From contig OU862923.1 of NCBI GenBank assembly GCA_917880885.1, positions 22,356,770 to 22,420,769 of the forward strand: 64,000 nt of DNA, read 5' to 3'. Positions within the stretch are counted from its first letter, which is position 1. Every line of letters begins with the position of its first letter. Source of the DNA: Limnephilus marmoratus (lineage: Eukaryota > Arthropoda > Insecta > Trichoptera > Limnephilidae). A program made the position numbers and the translations under genes. This document shows, piece after piece, positions 1 through 13,500 of the stretch. The notes below the pieces were generated by a model, which saw nothing but the letters and a program-made list of their open reading frames with translations, did not search any database and was not told where the DNA came from.

Positions 1-117
1 ACTGAGGAATTGAAAATGAGGAAATAAAAACCCATTTGTCTCTAAAATCTCTCGCGGGGTGCAGAATGAAATCATAGCTTCGAAGCTGTCATACCATAAT
101 TCTATTGATCCCCGGTA

Positions 118-312
118 ATATTATAAATGCAAAAGTGTGTTAGTTTGTTTGTCCTTCTTTCACGTCTTAGCGGAGCGACCGATCGACGTGGAACTGGGAA
201 GTGACATAGGCTACTTTTCGTCCCGGAATTTTTTTAATACCATGCAAAAATTCTTTGTATAGTAATTTCTTCATAATAACACGGGAGTGAAGCCGCGGGT
301 AAAAAGCTAGTA
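118..312 (+). repeat. Lepidopteran-type dispersed repeat, 3' portion
   Basis: The stretch opens with 'aatattataaatgcaaaag', continues through 'tttgtccttctttcacg' and closes with 'gccgcgggtaaaaagctag'. From general knowledge these landmarks occur in very common lepidopteran dispersed elements. No ORF is present. It is the first clue to the host order. The flanks 1-117 and 313-463 show nothing recognisable. Confidence 0.6.
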
Positions 313-466
313 GTCAATAATTTGAAAAGTTAATAATGAAATTCATTATGATACCATAAAAATAATTATGAATTACCCATTGAAATGTCATTCTTGTTAG
401 TAAAATATAATTTTTATTTTTAAAGTATACATTCTAATGAGAAAGTGTTCTCAATGCCAATTATTA

Positions 467-1260
467 AGCCCGCCTTCCACTGCGAGCGGAAAAGAGTCGA
501 GCTGAGCGGGGTTGGAGATGAGTGAAATAGCTTTGACCTTCCACTAAAAAAGAGTCGCTAAGAAGATAGGTGTTTGCCTTCCACTGCCTATGCGAGAAAT
601 GAGCGAGGCGAGCGGAGCAATGTCAACGAAAAATGAGAAATAGTTTTACCCTTCCATTGAAAATTAGTCATCTCTGATTTTTCATCAGTGATTTCAAGTA
701 CTGATTCTAGTGAGAATGATTTTTTTTGCACATATGCAATGAAAAAATGTTTGCCTAAAAAAATGCAATGAATTTTTTTTTAATTTCTGATGGTTTTCCA
801 ACTAAATGGTGACATTGCTAGTCGTATCCTAAAAACACGAAAATTTACAAACGGCTGCAATAAACACCTCCATCTCAATAAAAACTCAGCGAGGCAACTG
901 AATTGCCTACAGTTCTTGAGCGGAGTCGACGATGGTAAGCGAGCAGACTCTTTCGGACCTATTTTAACAAGTTCGGTCCGCTCCGCTCACCTCGTTCTTG
1001 ATGGAAGCACTTGTATGCAGTTAATGTGTGCGAGTTGAGCGGAGTTCGTACGGAGTCCGCTCCGCTCGCATTAGGGGAGCGGACTTGTTCGAACCTATTT
1101 AACTCATTTAGTCCACACCGGTCATCTCGTTCTTGATGGAAGCACTTGTATGCAATTAACGTTTGCTCATCTCGTTCTTGATGCACTTGTATGCAGTTAA
1201 CGTTTGGTAGTCGAGAGGAGTCCGTATGTAGTCCGCTCCGCTCGCAGTGGAAGGCGGGCT
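467..1260. mobile_element. MITE with 24 bp perfect terminal inverted repeats and TTA target duplication
   Basis: The left end reads AGCCCGCCTTCCACTGCGAG and the right end is its exact reverse complement; the match runs about 24 bp. TTA flanks both ends (464-466 and 1261-1263), the duplication expected for PIF/Harbinger elements. The interior has no long ORF. It contains further inverted fragments of the GCGAGCGGA end motif, and a module beginning CTCGTTCTTGATG is repeated three times near 1001, 1128 and 1163. The superfamily assignment rests only on the 3 bp duplication. Confidence 0.75.
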
Positions 1261-1577
1261 TTAGGGCTAACTCAATTGACATGAAATGGTCTCCTGTTAT
1301 TATTCAAATGATAATTTAATTTTAGAAAAAACATTGTGTTTGTGAGATTATACACAACTGACATGGTTTTTGCTTCTTTCAACAGCAAATAGTGTCTACA
1401 GTATTATTACTACATGTTTAATATCGTCTCTCACCTGGGACCTAATTCTCTATCATTTATTGCATATTAAATAACACAATTCTTTTGTTCCCACTCTCAT
1501 CTGAGGCCGACTACCAATTCAAATCAATGAAATTTTAGATTACAACAATCCAGCGAAGATGAGAGGAAAATAATCAC

Positions 1578-4087
1578 CTTCTCAAGCCAAGTGAGGATGC
1601 AGTCTTGATGGTACATGTGATCGCACGGCATCACAGTGACTGTCTCCCCTCGATGATGCACCTTCAGGCAGACGGGGCACTTCTCCCCCTCGCTGACCAC
1701 TGTCGTCTTCTTCAGTTCCTCCACCGCCTGCTTGGCCGCTGGGGGAGGCAGTCTGCAAACAACGAAAGGATAATAATTATTTGGAAAATAATTTCTCTCA
1801 GGGCCTATGTCATCTTAAGGATGGTGTGTGAAGGGTCTTTTTAAGGAAAAGAAGGAGAGAAAGTACTGGGAAGGAAAAAGGTAAGGGATGGGTGAGAATC
1901 TAAGAGTCAGTGTATCCAAGAATGTGCAGATGCATAAATCACCAAACGTATCGAACCACTTGGAGTGACCTATGGCCAAGGTGTTGATTATCTACTGAAC
2001 AGTTACCTTTGTGGCTGTACCCATACCCGCCTCCAAAATTGAAGTTATACCTATGATTATACTGAGATACGCGGCACTCATATGTGTGATCCATCGGTGG
2101 CTATCCCTTTTCGCAGATGTCACAAATATGTGATCCATGAAGTTTCACTAAAACACATACCATGTGTCAAAACTATTTTTTGTCATCCTCTTCTGTTCTT
2201 TATATTAGTAGGTATTAAAACAATGTTAATGTTCCAATAAATAAATAAATCGTTTCTGTATGATGTAATAGATTGCTCGAAACGATCGGCATTGTAAAGG
2301 TTAATAGTAGGTTATTTTGGTTTATGATATAGAGACGTTAAAAAGGAAATATATTTCTGGAAATAATATTATCGTAAAATAGGGCTAGAGGTACCAATTA
2401 GGGTAAATATTCGGAACAAACGTCAACGGTTATGTAACGGGGTTGTGTATGTTATCTTTACTTTAAAAAACAGCCTACGTTTTTTAATGGTTTGTCTGGC
2501 AAAGCAGGGTTTGTGTAGCGGGCTTGTGTATATTATCTTAATTTTAAAAGTTTTATCATAAAAAGTCCGTTGACTTTGTTCCGAACTGCAAACAGAGTGA
2601 TTTGACAATTTGAAAGCAAATTTTCAATTTACGTAAATAAAATTAAAAATGTAACATTTTCAACCTCCCCCAATGCAAATAGTTGTCTTTTATGGTAATT
2701 AAGAAGAATCTAAAAGTTTTATAAAAAAAAAGTGCGTATTAACCGTTGACGTTTGTTCCGAACAATTACCCCAATTAGTTAAAGATGTGTCAATAATAAG
2801 ATTTATAAAACTGGGACAGTTGTGCTGGGCAACTTAGAAGATAGTAGCTATGGATGGAAAAAAGCCGATCTCCAAAAACAATGATGTTATATAAATAGAC
2901 TCGCCATAGTCCCACATACTCGCAAAATAATGTGGCAAGTAAGCAACACTCTTTTGTTTTCAGCGGTTTTCAGTAATTCAAAAGTTCTTCATGTATAAAA
3001 AAGATATATGTTACTTCCACACCGAAGCCAAATTTTCAACTCGAACTTCCACGAACTACCCTTCTACAAAATCGTCTGAAAGTTTGAAGTTGGCTTCAGT
3101 GTGGCCGTACCATAAGACAATCAAAGAATGTTTGTTTTTTCTTAACTGCGACGGGGAACAAGAAAATTAATAATATTGCTTATAATAATCGATAGTAATA
3201 TTGTGTGTACATATAAATGAAATGTTATTTCTTCACTTTTACTACTGTTTGCCATGTAATGGAAAAATTTTCTCATCACACCGGAGGGCATTTTGGCGCT
3301 TTTTAAATACAATTTTCCTACTGGTAAGACATGACCTTACTCGACGAGTGACAGTTTAGTACTAAAGTACTAGAAATCGAGACCAATGCAATTGCCTTGC
3401 TTTTGGCTTCCCACTTTGAGATTTCCCGATTTGAGATCCCGCGTCTACAATATGTAAAGTCTTTGTCCAAAAAGGGTTCTTTATAAGTAATTAGCCTAAA
3501 GGACGAGGAAGTGGTTAGTCCGCTGGAACAGGAGGGAGATAACAGGGGAGGCGCTCCTAGAGGCCGATGATGTGCATTGGAAAAGATTTCACGCTAGCCA
3601 AAACGACAGGCAACAAGCGTAATCCAATCAGAAACAGTTTCAATGTGCATTCTTGATAAAGAAGATTATTATTCAAGCATAATAATCTTCTTTATGATAA
3701 TGCATTGTTGATAAAGAAAATTATTATGCCTTCATTATTGGATTTTATTTATAACTTTGACCTAAAGAACCGCAAGGAGTTAAAAACACAATCACCAATA
3801 ATTTACTGTTAAATTACAAAGCGTAATATTTTATAATAAAACATACTTCGATTTTTTTACGAACACAATGATTATGCTATTTCTTGTGCAAGTGTAGGTA
3901 TTTGACAAGTGATAATAAACTTTTAGTAAACAGACAAAAATCTCATATAAACAAACCTTGGCCACTCTCCAGTAGGGGAGTCGCTATTATGTACCAGATC
4001 ATACAAAAGTCGAGCAAAATGTAACAGTCTATCTCCTGATTCACCATCTAATGGTCTCCAGGACATCTCTTCGTAATAGTCTGCCAT
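1578..4087 (-). CDS. RNF181: RNF181-like RING-H2 E3 ubiquitin ligase, 5' part (two exons)
   Basis: Exon 1 (4087-3957) begins MADYYEEMSWRPL and splices through GT/AG into 1752-1578; phases agree (131 nt then 175 nt), giving 102 residues. The second exon holds the first six zinc ligands of a RING-H2 finger: C69, C72, C87, H89, H92 and C95, in the order CPVC ... MPCDHMYHQDCILTWLEK. The final CPLC pair should lie in the next exon; none was found in 1-1577, so the gene runs off the left edge. The family consists of small cytosolic E3 ligases that pass ubiquitin from an E2 enzyme to substrates. The short acidic N-terminus plus a central RING fits RNF181 and its insect orthologues; other small RING-H2 ligases are possible. 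Intron 1 carries a SINE1 copy. The gene is divergent from PRPF18. Confidence 0.85.
1796..2038 (-). mobile_element. SINE1 copy, degraded, in RNF181-like intron 1
   Basis: Read on the minus strand it starts at the 'ggcgggtatgggtac' head and ends in the shared 3' module with CCTCCACACAGCATCC-like sequence and the start of the CCCTGAGG hairpin. It is truncated inside that hairpin and lacks poly(A). The family is described at 56738-57073. Confidence 0.75.
3656..3695. repeat. 17 bp perfect inverted repeat
   Basis: ATAAAGAAGATTATTAT (3656-3672) is followed by a 6 nt loop and its exact reverse complement (3679-3695), in intron 1 of the RNF181-like gene. A partly matching third copy, 'gataaagaaaattattatg', follows at about 3711. 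Function is unknown; it may be a remnant of a foldback element. Confidence 0.7.
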
Positions 4088-4595
4088 CGTATTATTTGAC
4101 TAATCAATTCTTTCGAATCTGTTTTCTTATTAGAATTTTTGTACGGTTGTTTTTCAAACCAACTGACTTTTGTGCACCCAAAAATTTTAGAAAAAAATAC
4201 TTATCATGTTCCAATTAACTAGTCAGTATGCATGATTCATTGAAATCGATGAATACAGCAGAAATAAATTTGACATTAATTTCGTTTGACGTTCATAATT
4301 TAATATTTTATTGCTATGTAAAAAAAATAAGTATAAGTATTTACGCACAGCCATGAAAAAGAAGAGTCACTAAAGATGGTATTAAAGATGAAGCTACTGT
4401 AACATTGTATTGCACTGGCAACATAAATTCATCCATAAAAATAATAAGCTGAAAAGCAAATGTCAAAATCAAAATTGACGCGACGTTTGACAAACGTCAA
4501 AATAAATGGAAACTGAATTGAATTATTTATAGTAAACCAATAATTTTAACCTTCTGTGTCACACATTTTTCAAGATTCGACTTATTTAATCTGCG
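4088..4595. promoter_or_regulatory. Shared upstream region of RNF181-like gene and PRPF18
   Basis: The two start codons face away from each other across 508 bp, so both promoters must lie here or in unseen upstream exons. No TATA box or clear initiator was identified, and no CpG-rich core is visible. That both genes use this gap is an inference from the arrangement. Confidence 0.45.
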
Positions 4596-7500
4596 ATGGA
4601 GGCATTGAGGGCTGAAATAGCTAAGAAAAGAAAGTTACTCCTGGAGAGTAATTTGTTGGTTAGTATTATTGGATTTCATTTTACATTTTCCATACTTATA
4701 AATATGTAGAGAGATTGTATTCCCTTTAGTTGATTTAAAATATAATACTTACACCTAAGTGGTATCTTTTTTACTTTTCAGAAGGACAACAAGAAGTATT
4801 TCAAGAGGAGCGATTTACTGTTAGGACAGCAAGAGTTGAAAGATAGCGAAGAATTTGCTGCTAAAGAAGAGAAAGAAGCTCGTAAACCCGAAGTTAAAGG
4901 TATTTTATTATTTAATTTTTCATCATTTTAAAAATTACGCAAGGATTATTGAAGATAATGAAAAAGGGGACTTTCATACTTACAATACGATTTTTGTGAT
5001 TAGTTTTAAGGTTATTATGCCGTTTTGCGCTTCCTCCTACTTTAGCCAACGTTTTAGACAGCGTTACAATATCCATCATCAAGGCAGATATTCATACTTA
5101 AATTTAAACAAATGCAAGGCTTAGGAAGTTTTAAAATTAATTTTTTCAACATATCTATCTTTTTTAGAAACTGCCATACCAAATAATGTGGAAGAAGTCC
5201 AAGAAAACAATATAACTTTACCGAGAGGAGAAGTGATGAAGCGGTTAAGGGACAGAGGTCACCCCATTCTACTTTACGGGGAGAGTGAGCAGCAAGCCTT
5301 CAAGCGACTTCGCAGAATAGAAATTCAAGAGCCAGAAGCGAATAGGGTAAGTTTGCAGAAGTGGCAACTTCGATAATTAAACACTGTGCTTACTTACTTC
5401 ATGATGAATCTCTTATTATTAAACACAGAATCAACTTTTCTTGTATTTTAATATCATTTCATTTCTATTTCAGGGTTTCAGAAATGATTTTCAAGAGGCC
5501 ATGGAAAAAGTGGATCAGGCTTATTTGGATGAAATTCTCGCCTTTGCAGGAGCTGAAGTTAGTATAAGATATTATTTATTTATTTTTTTAGGTTCTCCAT
5601 AAAACAGTTATACACCAGATTATTACGGAGAAGATTACAAAATTTAAGGGGAAAAAAGTCCAAGGGGCAGTTTCACTATGTTGAGACATATGTCAAAAGA
5701 TAGTTACTGAACTCTCTATAGGTAACATTGAAGATGTCAATGCTCAATGCAGAATCGTTAAGCAGTTGAATTGCTCTATTTAATGGGGCATTCTGAAAGG
5801 AAGAAGTTCTCACTTTCGGAACATAAAAAAGTGTGTGGTATATGAGGGTATAACCAGAGAAAACCGGAAATATGTCATTTAATCAATTTTTAGACGTATT
5901 GACTCTTTTCCACAAAAAATTATAAATTGATTTCGAAAGATTGTTCTTTTATCTTTATTTACGGTCTTACAAATTAATATATTTAAGTTTTTTTACATTC
6001 TTATTTTGCTTAGTCATTATTGAAAAATGATAAATGCTTATGATCAAAAAATAATTATGAAAAGTACATAATTTTAATAGTTTTATCATCACGCCTTTCA
6101 ACATTTTTGGATGGTATAAATTAGCAAATTTGGAATGAAATAAAATCGATATTGAATTATAATTTTAAAAAGCTGGTATGGAGAATAATTAATCTTTCTC
6201 ATTGGAACCGCCCTGTACGATCGTAAGAACATCTTTCGACGAAATGTGAATTTTCGGCCGCTGTTTGGTTAAAGGCCCTTAAAATGACATAATATTTATT
6301 ACTTTTTATTGTGCCAAATAATTCATAATTATGTGTATTTATTTATCACAGGGATCAAATGACAAATCAGCAAAAGATGAATCAATGGATGATACAATCA
6401 CTTACGATACCATACAGGAAATGGCAGAAAAGATGGGTAAAGGAGACCGGGAACATGACATGAATGTTATAGAAATTTTACTCAAGGTAAAACCAATGTT
6501 ATTGCAAACATATTAGTTACTTCATTGTCTCACAAAATGTGTCAAGTATCAAAGAATGTGTTTTTTTTACATTAGCTCCACAAAGGAGGCCCTGAGGAAA
6601 AAAAATCCCCCAGGGCCTATACAATCTTTGGGTATACTGTGTGGAGGGTTGTTTTACGGAAAGGAAGGAGAGGAAGTTGTGGGAAGGAGAAAATGTGAGG
6701 GGTGTGTAAGAATCTGGGCGTCAATGTGTCCAGGAATGATGGACGTGTGAATTAGTTTCTACCATTGCTGCGCAAGGTGATGGGTCGAGAATCCGGTTTG
6801 AGAGGTCAAAAGGTCTCCCTCAACCGGTCTCTCCCGATCCGCCGGTAAAACATATGTGCCGCCAAGTCCTAAATAAACCTAAACTCCAAGAACCCGGGCA
6901 CCTCTGCCAAGTCACCACATATACCGAACCACTTGGGGCGACCTACGGCAGAGGTGTTGGTTATCCAATAAATGGTTTCCGGAGCTGCTGTACCCATACC
7001 CGCCTCCCAAAGGTGTGTATGAATGTAAGAGATGTGGAACCGAGCAGCACTTTGTTACAAAGTTGTCGAATGTGTACTACATTTTACATCATGGATGTGA
7101 TTGAGATCACTTTACACTTAGTCGCTTGCACTAAGATGAATATAGAACACTGTATGAGGTGACCTACTGCCAGTAGGTTGTCCTTTTATGTGTGTTGCTG
7201 TGTTTGTTATCTCACTTTCTTTAATGGGACCTCAAATCTCAGTAAACAATCAAAATAATTATATTATTTGTAATAATTAGTAATTTGCATGTATTTATGA
7301 ATGAAACGTTATTCCTTGGCATTGACTAGTGTTTGCTGTGTAATGGAAACACTTTCTCATTAAACACAAAGGCTTTTTTTCCATTTTTAACTTTGCGCTT
7401 TAGTTCTTTCTAATGTAATTGGTTATGTATGTATTCCAGTTCCTCCTCAAGCTATGGGGCACCCAGCTGAACTCAGCCAGCAGTGTAGATAAGATGGCCA

Positions 7501-10500
7501 CCCGCCACAAAATGACCCGAGCCACCTTCACCCAGACGCAGGTGTACCTGAAGCCGCTGCTCAGGAAACTGCGCAACAAATCCCTGCCGGAAGACATCAG
7601 CGACAGTCTGTGTGAAATAACCAAACATCTACTCAACAGGAACTATATTATGGTAAGACTATTTTGGATACACAATTATTTTCGATTGAAAACAATATCT
7701 CAATCTTATCTAGTCCCTTTTAACAGAAGTAATCTTTCCAACAAGCCTCCTATTGACGTAGTCAGTATATAAGCATGGGACATATAAAAAGCCCCAAAGT
7801 TGGCAATCTATCCTTAAAAATAATTATATGAATTTACTTTGTGGTGTAAGTATCTCAAAAATGGTAATCCTAAATTACCTAATTGCATTAAAAAATGCCA
7901 CCAACCTGTAAGCAAATATCGTCCTTCCAGACGGCATCCACACATCGAAGGGTACGTCACACAATTATATTATATTTTTTGATAAACAAATTAGGACTCC
8001 ATGTCGACCTGACGAAAGCAATATTCAAAATGAGATAATCGCATGTGATTTTAGTTCATCACAATAACAAAATATTTGAAATTAAATTGTTGTTCAAACG
8101 GACATTAGCATGTCATCTGTGGTGCATTTCAACAAGTGCAATACATTGAGTGCAATTTCAAACACATAGAGGCGAGAAAACCATCTTTGAGATATAAAAT
8201 AATATTTATTTATTTTTATTTATTTATTGCTTCTTCACAATTTATGTACATATATTTTTAGCATGTAATTATTAACCCCACTAGGGTTCGCCTGTATCGG
8301 GGTTAATAATTTCACAATTTAATAAAAATAACACACGCAAATATCGGTCATGCAAAACAGTTAAGTAAAAGCAAAATCATAAAATTTAAAAATAAAATGA
8401 TAAACAGACAAAATAATAAGTGATAAAAATATATGAATTAATAACAAAGTGTTGAGAGATCAGACAAAATGTTATCATTCATTATATCATTAGTTTTATA
8501 AAATTAAAAAAATACATGTCCTTAGGTTTTTTTTTTTAAATATGTGTAAAAAATAAACAATGAGAAAAAAAACAAAGATTTATAAGCGATTGCATTAGAG
8601 CGAATCTTTCTTATGCAATATTAAAGTGACTATCAAATAATTATGAAAGAAACCCTTTTGATCACAACATTATTGTTTTCATTCCATTTAAGTGCCCGTT
8701 TTCATTAAAATACAATTGTATTTTATAGTGTGACACCTTAGAAATGCCATCGGTGTGATCTTTTAGTTTTGATAAAGTTATGGGAAACGATAACCCCTAT
8801 ATATTTATTTATTTATTGTTTCTTTACCTTTCTAATTTAGGTGTTATTGTTTAAATTGAAATTTTGAACTTTATTTTGACTTGAGATTAACAAATTTTAT
8901 AGAGTACACAAAATAATGTGTTGAAAGACAATATTGTTACAATAATATTTCTCACAGAATGGGCCTCTACAAATACATTATAACGTAAAACATGTAGAGT
9001 GACCATATGTTGAAATTAGCTTTGAAATAACTTTTTTTTTTGCAAGTTGTTTAATCTATAATAATTAAAATTAGGTTCGGTTAGAAAATTAATATGCAAT
9101 GGTAAGTTAATAAGAAAATAAAAAAAATATATATTAACAGTAAATATACTGTAATAAATAATCAATATGCTATTAATTTAGAAATGACAATGTAGAAAAA
9201 ATCAATTGGCAATCCTCGGCTAATACGAATAATTTAACCATCTTTTTAAAAGTGCACAAGGAATTAGATGACTTAATATGTTCTGGAAGGCTATTAAATA
9301 TGAGTGGAGCCTGATAGAAGTAATTTCTTAGACCAAAAGAAGATTTAGTTTGAATTGCCACAAAGTTAAGGCCAGACCCAACATCTCAACGATATACCTA
9401 TTAAGATGATTTAAAAAATAAAATAAAACCATATACACACTCCATCTACTCTATATCTTTATAATGGCCTCTTTCACAATGGAACCACTTGAAAAACTGA
9501 TACCTGAACCAATAATCACCACAAATACCTGCATGTTAAACCGTGTACTCCAGGACAAGTTACCGATCCTGAACATAATTCATCAAAACATTCGAAGCAT
9601 TAACAAAAACTTTGAGGATTTCACTATGCTGATAAATGAATTAAATTTGGTACCTGACTTATTAATCCTTACAGAATGTTGGATAAATTCCTCAACATAT
9701 GTGCATAAAAACATCAACAACTACAAAGTCTTCAATACTAAACTTCACAAACATCAAAACGACGGAGTAATTGTATATTGTAAAAATAAGATAGAATGCA
9801 AAATAGAAGAAATCGAACTACAAGACGCAAACTGTTTGAAAATAAAACTCGATCAAGATATATGCATCTTCGCTATCTACAGATCGCCTTCAACTACAAA
9901 TTTATCACCATTTCTTGGATCACTAGACTCCATACTACTTCAAGAACGAAACATCAGGAACCTGTTCATTATTGGGGACATCAACATTAATATACTGGAT
10001 ACTGGAAGGCAACATCCACAAACACAGGAGTACCAATTACTCCTCCTCTCCCACGGGATGTCTGCCGCCATAAGGGAACCAACAAGAGTGGATCACAAAA
10101 TGAATAAATCAATCCCCTCGCAAACTTGCATTGACCACATAATGACAAAAACAAATAAAAACTACTCCACAATCATACATCAATCCACCATCACTGATCA
10201 CTACACTTTAATTCTTAACATTCATGCAAAGAAAAATCGACCATCGACTCAAAATTTAACGTGGAATAGACATGTTATAGACTACATAAAACTAAAAAAA
10301 TCACTACAAACTGAAACCTGGGAGTCAATATATAATGCTGAAGACCTAGAAGTTGCTTGGAAAATATTTATTGAACACTTGCAATTAAAAATACAAAACC
10401 ACACTTCAATAAAAACTTACACATATTCACACAATAAAATTATCAAAAAAGCTTGGATCACACCTGGCCTACTTAAATGTATAAGAAAAAGAGACAAGAT

Positions 10501-13500
10501 CCATCAGCAAGTAAAAAACAATCCTTATGACCTTTCCCTTAAACTATTTTACAAAAACTATAGAAACATCTGCTCCAATCTTACTAAATCGGCTAAACAA
10601 AATTACTACAGATCTAAAATAGATCAATCCAATAATAATCCAAAACTTATCTGGCATATAATTAAAGAAATCACCTACACAGATCAAAACAAAACAAACC
10701 CATTGGAAGAAATCAACACAGATAACGGTACACTCTCGCTCAACAAAAACGTACATAAACTAATTAACTACACTAACAACTTTTTTGCAAACATAGGCTC
10801 GAATTTAGCCAACAAAATAACCAAACCTCAACACTTTAACCCGAACATAAACAAACACCCAAATCCACAAAGGATTAAATTTGCTCTAAAACAAATCACT
10901 AAACAAGAACTAACTCTAATGTTATCTAAATTCAAACCAACATCTTCATCTGGTAGTGATGAAATCACAATGAAAACAATAAAATTCTTACAAGATGAAA
11001 TTACCGAACCGATACTCTTTCTAATAAATAAATCTATCACGGAAAGCAAATTTCCATCTCAACTCAAAATAGGGACTATTACACCAATCTTTAAATCAGG
11101 AAATCGTAAAGATATCAATAACTACAGACCAATCACAATTCTAAACACATTATCTAAAATCTTAGAAATAACAGTTAAAACTCAACTCGTCGACTACCTA
11201 GAATCAAATAAACTATTATCACCAAAACAATTTGGTTTCAGAAAAAAATCTAAGAACATCTAACGCCATAGCCTTAGTAATTGAATATATTAAAAATTCT
11301 CTAGACTCACATAAAAAATGCATTGGCATATTTCTCGACCTCTCTAAAGCCTTCGACACAATAAATCACTCACATCTTTTTGAAAAACTAGAGAACATAG
11401 GGATTACTGATAATTATGAGGCTGATAGTGGTGGCAAAACGTAAAATTCCAGAGCCGCTCATTATTAAAGGCAAAACAATTAAATTATCGTTATTTAACC
11501 GGTCAAATTTGTTTTAAACAGAGTGTAGCTTATGCACGTGGCTAGCGAATACCACGAGAGGTTTGGTGTGAACAAATTCTCAATTTTGTATTATTTTTTA
11601 CGAAATAGATTTTCAAACAGTGAATTCGTACAAACAACACTTTTGCACATACAAATATATTGGATTTTCAGTTTGGAGGTTGTGTGATATCAATTGTGTT
11701 ATTTTAATGAAATATTATACCAAGTTTGTAGGAAATAAATAGAAAATTTAATAATAATGATATTCCAGTTTTGTCGCTGGCATTAGCATGCAGGTGCAGA
11801 GCGAACTACTGTGATATAGCCGACAAAATATTACGACATGCAAAAGGTTGAGTTCAAATGAAAAGGGATAAATTGATTTCAATAAAATAACATTACATCT
11901 TATACTTCTCTTTGTCCTTTTTGTGATAAAAATCACTTTACTTGACTTGCTAGCTGCGGTTCCCCTCAGCGGCGAGTCGGGCAAAATGAAATATGATGCC
12001 TTTATTTGGAATATTATAAACATATGTATATAATATTATTTTCGTCTCTTTCTCTTCAATAGAAAACATAAGGAAAAGAAAAGAGATATATTATCGGCTT
12101 GTTTTCTAAGAAAACAATCTTTCCTAATCTACAGCAGGACGTGAAATGTTTTGCGCTTTGAATATTACGAAACAGTATTGACAATATAATTTTACTATTG
12201 TAATATTTCGACAGGATTTTTTAGAAATCCACTTGAAATAAGATGTGAACAGATTTGTTTTTATTTAGGTATAGTCAATTTGGGAGGCGGGTATGGGTAC
12301 CGCAGCCCCGGGAACCATTTATTGGATAACACCTCTGCCATAGGTCACCCCAAGTGGTTCGCTACGTTTGGTGACTTAGCAGAGGTGCTCGGGGTCATGG
12401 GATGAGGTTTGTCGGTGAGGTGTGAGGTGGTTGGTGTATTGGGCTACATGTCATGTCACGTATCGTATGGGTCAAATCCATGAGGTGGTGAGGCATGAGG
12501 CGTTTGAATGAGATTTTTGTACAAGAACCAGGAGGTGGTGTTGGGGTGAGCCATTCATATAATAATACCGCACAAGAGTACAAACTGCTCCAATTTTTTT
12601 TTTTTATATTTTTTATTGTAAATTATTGTTATGTGAATACCGCACAAGAGTCCCAATTGCTCAAAATTTTTTTTTCTAAATATTTTTTATTGTAAATTAT
12701 GTATTGTTAAGTAAATACCGCACAAGAGTACCAGCTGCTCCAAAAAAAATTTTTTTTTAATTCATTGTAAATTACCGCACAAGCGTCCCAACTGCTCCAA
12801 AATGTTTTTAAAATTTAAAAAAAATATATTTTTATTGTAAATTATTATTATGTGAATACCGAACAAGAGTTCCAACAGCTAAAAAAAAAATTTTTTTTTT
12901 AAATTATTGTTATGTGAATACCGCACAAGAGTCCCAACAGCTCCCAAGGGAGGGAGGTTGAGGGAGTGTTGAGATGAGGTGGAGGGGGTTGCTGAGGGGG
13001 GGGATCAGAGGGTGGGTGCAGGGGGGGGGTGGATCAGAGGTGGTGGTGGGGGGAGGAGGTGGAAGGGGGGTGAGAGGGGGGGGGGGGGTGGGAGGGTAGG
13101 CTTTTTCATATCCATTTTTCGTATTACAAAACTAACAAACACGGGAGGCGGGTATGGGTACCGCCGCCCCAGGAACCATTATTAGATAACCAACACATCT
13201 GCCATAAGTCACCCCAAGTGGTTCGCTACGTTTGCTGACTTAGCAGGGGTACCTGGGCTCATGGGGTGAAGTTTGTCCAGGCCGGATCCAGAGAGAGTGG
13301 TTGAGGGAGTCCTTTTGACTTATACGTCCACAGCTGATGACATAGGGTCTGAGGGGAATTTTCCTCAGGGCCCCCTGTGTAGAGCTGAAATTATCTAGCC
13401 AACCCCCCCCCCCTCCCCCCCCTCACGTCCCCCCACCCCCCCCCCGTAAGCGAAAATATTTTGTAACACCTCAACTACAAACTCACCCTGATGTCGAGTC

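Noticed and set aside
9395..9425. Exact target duplication for LINE A
   Set aside because: Only a 3 bp match (CTA) could be proposed between the two borders, which is too short to claim.
12979..13185. Glycine-rich ORF
   Set aside because: Pure G-rich low-complexity sequence.
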